This document shows, piece by piece, positions 62,230 to 64,000 of a stretch of 64,000 nucleotides of DNA. The notes under the pieces are model-generated. The model saw only the letters and a list, made by a program, of their open reading frames with translations, had not been told where the DNA came from and searched no databases. Source of the stretch: Phycisphaerae bacterium (lineage in GTDB: Bacteria > Planctomycetota > Phycisphaerae > UBA1845 > PWPN01); NCBI GenBank assembly GCA_018003015.1, contig JAGNEZ010000004.1:115430-179429 (forward strand), read 5' to 3'. How positions within the stretch are numbered: position 1 is the stretch's first letter; every line of letters begins with the position of its first letter. The position numbers and the translations under genes are program-made.

Positions 62230-64000
62230 CTATGGCTTGCCTGCCGGTCTGCCGGCCGGTGGCCACGAGGCCCGAAGCTCGTCCTTGTATAGCCCGATCT
62301 TCTCCACCGGGATCTGCTTGAATCCCAGCTTGAACGCCGGTGAGTCGTCCTTGAGCCGGAAATCGCCCTTGGCCGGGTCAACAAAGTGCGGGTCCTGGTC
62401 CACCAGGTTGTCCTTCACGGTCACGACCTTGTCGGTCAAGCCGTCGAGAAGGTCAAGCCATCGGCCGCCGGTCGAGATGTTGCGAACCACCGCGTTGTAC
62501 TTGGCCAGGGCGGGTTCATCCTGGTAGAGGGTCAGTAGCTCGGGGTACCGCGTGCTCCAGGGCGGATCCTGGTAGGGCACCTGTTTGAGCCGCTCAACCA
62601 GCGTATTGTCGGTCTGGTCAAAGTAATACTTCGCCCAGCCCAGGCCGCGTGAATCGACGTGGACGGCCGGCTTGCAGTCGACGAAAACGTTGTTCTCCAC
62701 GGTGTTGTTTCGCCCGCCGCCCACGAGGATGCCTCGCCCTCCGCGGTAGCAGATGTTGCCGAACACGGTCGTGCCGCTGGCCCAGTCGTCGAGGTAGATC
62801 GACTGCACGCCCACGTTGCCGGAAAACCTGCCGACGTGGTGGAAGTAGTTGTACCGGATGAGATTGCCGCGCCAGGTCCAGTCCCGCCCCATGTAGAACG
62901 CGCCGGCATCGTCGGTATCCATGCAGACGGTGTGGATCTCGTTGAGCTCGATGAGGTGTTCGTTGCCACTGAGGCCCAGAGCCATGTGCGGGGCGTCATG
63001 GATGAGGTTGTTGGCGATGCGGTTGCCGACGCCCGAGGTGCTGACGGCCGTGCGATAAGTCTTGCTGGTCCGGCTGTAGTCGTAAATGTGATTGTTGACC
63101 GCATAGTGCATGCCCGGGGCGAGCGTCTTTCGGTCGCCGCCGTTGAGGGTGATGCCCCCGTCGCCGGTGTCGTGGATGTCGCAGCCGACCACGCCGTTCT
63201 CCGTGCCGCCGGAGATGGTCACCGCCTGGCCGCCCAGGTTCCGCAGCGTGCAGCCGGCAACGAGGTTGCACGAGCCATCCTTCACGGTGATGGCCGTGCC
63301 CCGGCTGAACTCCAGGCGCAGGCCGCGGATGGTGATGTAAGAAACACTGCTCAGGGTGACGATGCGCTCGGTGACGGATACGAACGCCTTCGCCGAGTCG
63401 ATCGCCGCCGGCGGCCAGAAGTAGAGGATGCCCGCACCGCGGTCGAGGTACCATTCGCCGGGCGAGTCGAGTTCGGCCAGCAGATTCAGTGCACAGTAGC
63501 GCTGGCCCGTGCGGTAGCCGTAGTGATGGTAGGGGGGCACGGTCGAGATGATGCGCTTCTCGGTGTCGATCGAATCCACCTTCTCGTAAGCGTCGGCCCA
63601 GTCCCAGAACCAGTAGCCCAGCAGCCTGATGTCCGGTTCCCCCTTCCAGCGACTCGGGCGGTCGCCCTCGTAGGTGAACTTGCCGATCTTGTCGCCTTTG
63701 TGGCCGTGAATCTGCGTGGGCTCACCGCCGACCACGTTGACGATCCGCACGAAACCCTCGTTCGGCCAGCGGGCCAGGGTCATGGGCTTGTCCTGGAAGA
63801 ACAGCTCGAACCGCTGGCCCGCTTTCACCACTTCACCGAAGTCGCTGACACCCAGGGCTTTCACGTCCGCCTGGTAGACCTGGTCCTTGGCCGCCGGGTC
63901 GAGCCGGGCAAGAACGGCTCCGTCCGTGACTCTCCTGAAGCCGGTCACCTCGCGCCCGCCGATCAGTCGAGCCTGTTCGCTCTGCCAGGCGCGGTAGGTG
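62230..64000 (-). CDS. Right-handed parallel beta-helix protein (5' partial)
   Basis: The frame is open to the right edge, so the true start is outside. From 64000 inward it reads '...ARLIGGREVTGFRRVTD', then a beta-sandwich-like part, then from about residue 215 of the visible part a beta-helix with pectate-lyase-type turns ('GGQAVTISGGTENGVVGCDIHDTGDGGITLNGG', 'GNRIANNLIHDAP', 'NNTVENNVFVDC'). Such proteins are polysaccharide lyases or binding proteins. The 'HHVGRFSGNVGVQSIYLDDWASG' region is common in planctomycete heparinase/alginate-type relatives. Specificity unknown. Confidence 0.85.
   Translation of the reverse strand, partial: TYRAWQSEQARLIGGREVTGFRRVTDGAVLARLDPAAKDQVYQADVKALGVSDFGEVVKAGQRFELFFQDKPMTLARWPNEGFVRIVNVVGGEPTQIHGHKGDKIGKFTYEGDRPSRWKGEPDIRLLGYWFWDWADAYEKVDSIDTEKRIISTVPPYHHYGYRTGQRYCALNLLAELDSPGEWYLDRGAGILYFWPPAAIDSAKAFVSVTERIVTLSSVSYITIRGLRLEFSRGTAITVKDGSCNLVAGCTLRNLGGQAVTISGGTENGVVGCDIHDTGDGGITLNGGDRKTLAPGMHYAVNNHIYDYSRTSKTYRTAVSTSGVGNRIANNLIHDAPHMALGLSGNEHLIELNEIHTVCMDTDDAGAFYMGRDWTWRGNLIRYNYFHHVGRFSGNVGVQSIYLDDWASGTTVFGNICYRGGRGILVGGGRNNTVENNVFVDCKPAVHVDSRGLGWAKYYFDQTDNTLVERLKQVPYQDPPWSTRYPELLTLYQDEPALAKYNAVVRNISTGGRWLDLLDGLTDKVVTVKDNLVDQDPHFVDPAKGDFRLKDDSPAFKLGFKQIPVEKIGLYKDELRASWPPAGRPAGKP

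Overview
The window looks like a GC-rich chromosome fragment from a member of the Planctomycetota, probably near the Phycisphaerae. This is an inference from gene content. It has a division/cell-wall (dcw) cluster with no ftsA or ftsZ, a PEP-CTERM protein, a dockerin-type protein, a pseudopilin with the planctomycete H-X9-DG tail, a 'CGYDLTGLP' zinc-ribbon membrane protein, and a Ser/Thr kinase-WD40 protein. I saw no rRNA, tRNA, CRISPR array, insertion sequence or prophage.

Layout. 1-9.8 kb: the end of an AsmA-like protein, a BrkB/YihY membrane protein, mscL, thiL-tsaE (minus strand), a membrane-anchored unknown, a UroD-superfamily protein, and an ECF sigma / small membrane protein / signal peptidase I operon. 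9.8-13.2 kb (minus): NAD-type isocitrate dehydrogenase, hemC, and an alkaline-phosphatase-fold lipoprotein, closely packed. 13.5-18.1 kb: a half-length EPSP-synthase-like protein, murQ, a GT4 glycosyltransferase, and an orphan NarL-type response regulator with a good sigma-70-like promoter. 18.1-19.4 kb: a gene-poor, hairpin-rich stretch.

20.2-37.6 kb is the dcw cluster: mraZ, rsmH, a LysM protein, ftsL-like, ftsI-like PBP, murE, murF, mraY, ftsW, murG, murC, murB, ddl, ftsQ-like. It makes lipid II and the septal synthase. murD is missing from its usual place between mraY and ftsW, and ftsA/ftsZ are missing from the end. MurE carries the DNPR motif of meso-DAP-adding enzymes.

37.7-43.9 kb: two multi-pass membrane proteins, a 34-residue hydrophobic peptide gene, a Cys-rich protein, a kinase-WD40-PA14 protein that lacks the kinase N-lobe, and aroC. 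44.0-47.1 kb holds the most interesting unit: a promoter, a cobalamin riboswitch and an intrinsic terminator, followed by three genes for exported proteins. These are a PEP-CTERM protein with a transcobalamin-C-like domain, a dockerin-type surface protein, and an H-X9-DG pseudopilin. I suggest it is a B12-repressed cell-surface cobalamin capture system.

47.2-64 kb: a bisphosphate nucleotidase, hemH, a tandem cyclophilin-PKD protein, folK, a C45-type acyltransferase/hydrolase lipoprotein, mntP, a GHL10-like glycosidase, rsmG, a BtpA-family protein, a coiled-coil double-anchor membrane protein with a clear terminator, several small unknowns, a YbjQ-family protein, and a beta-helix protein that runs off the right edge.
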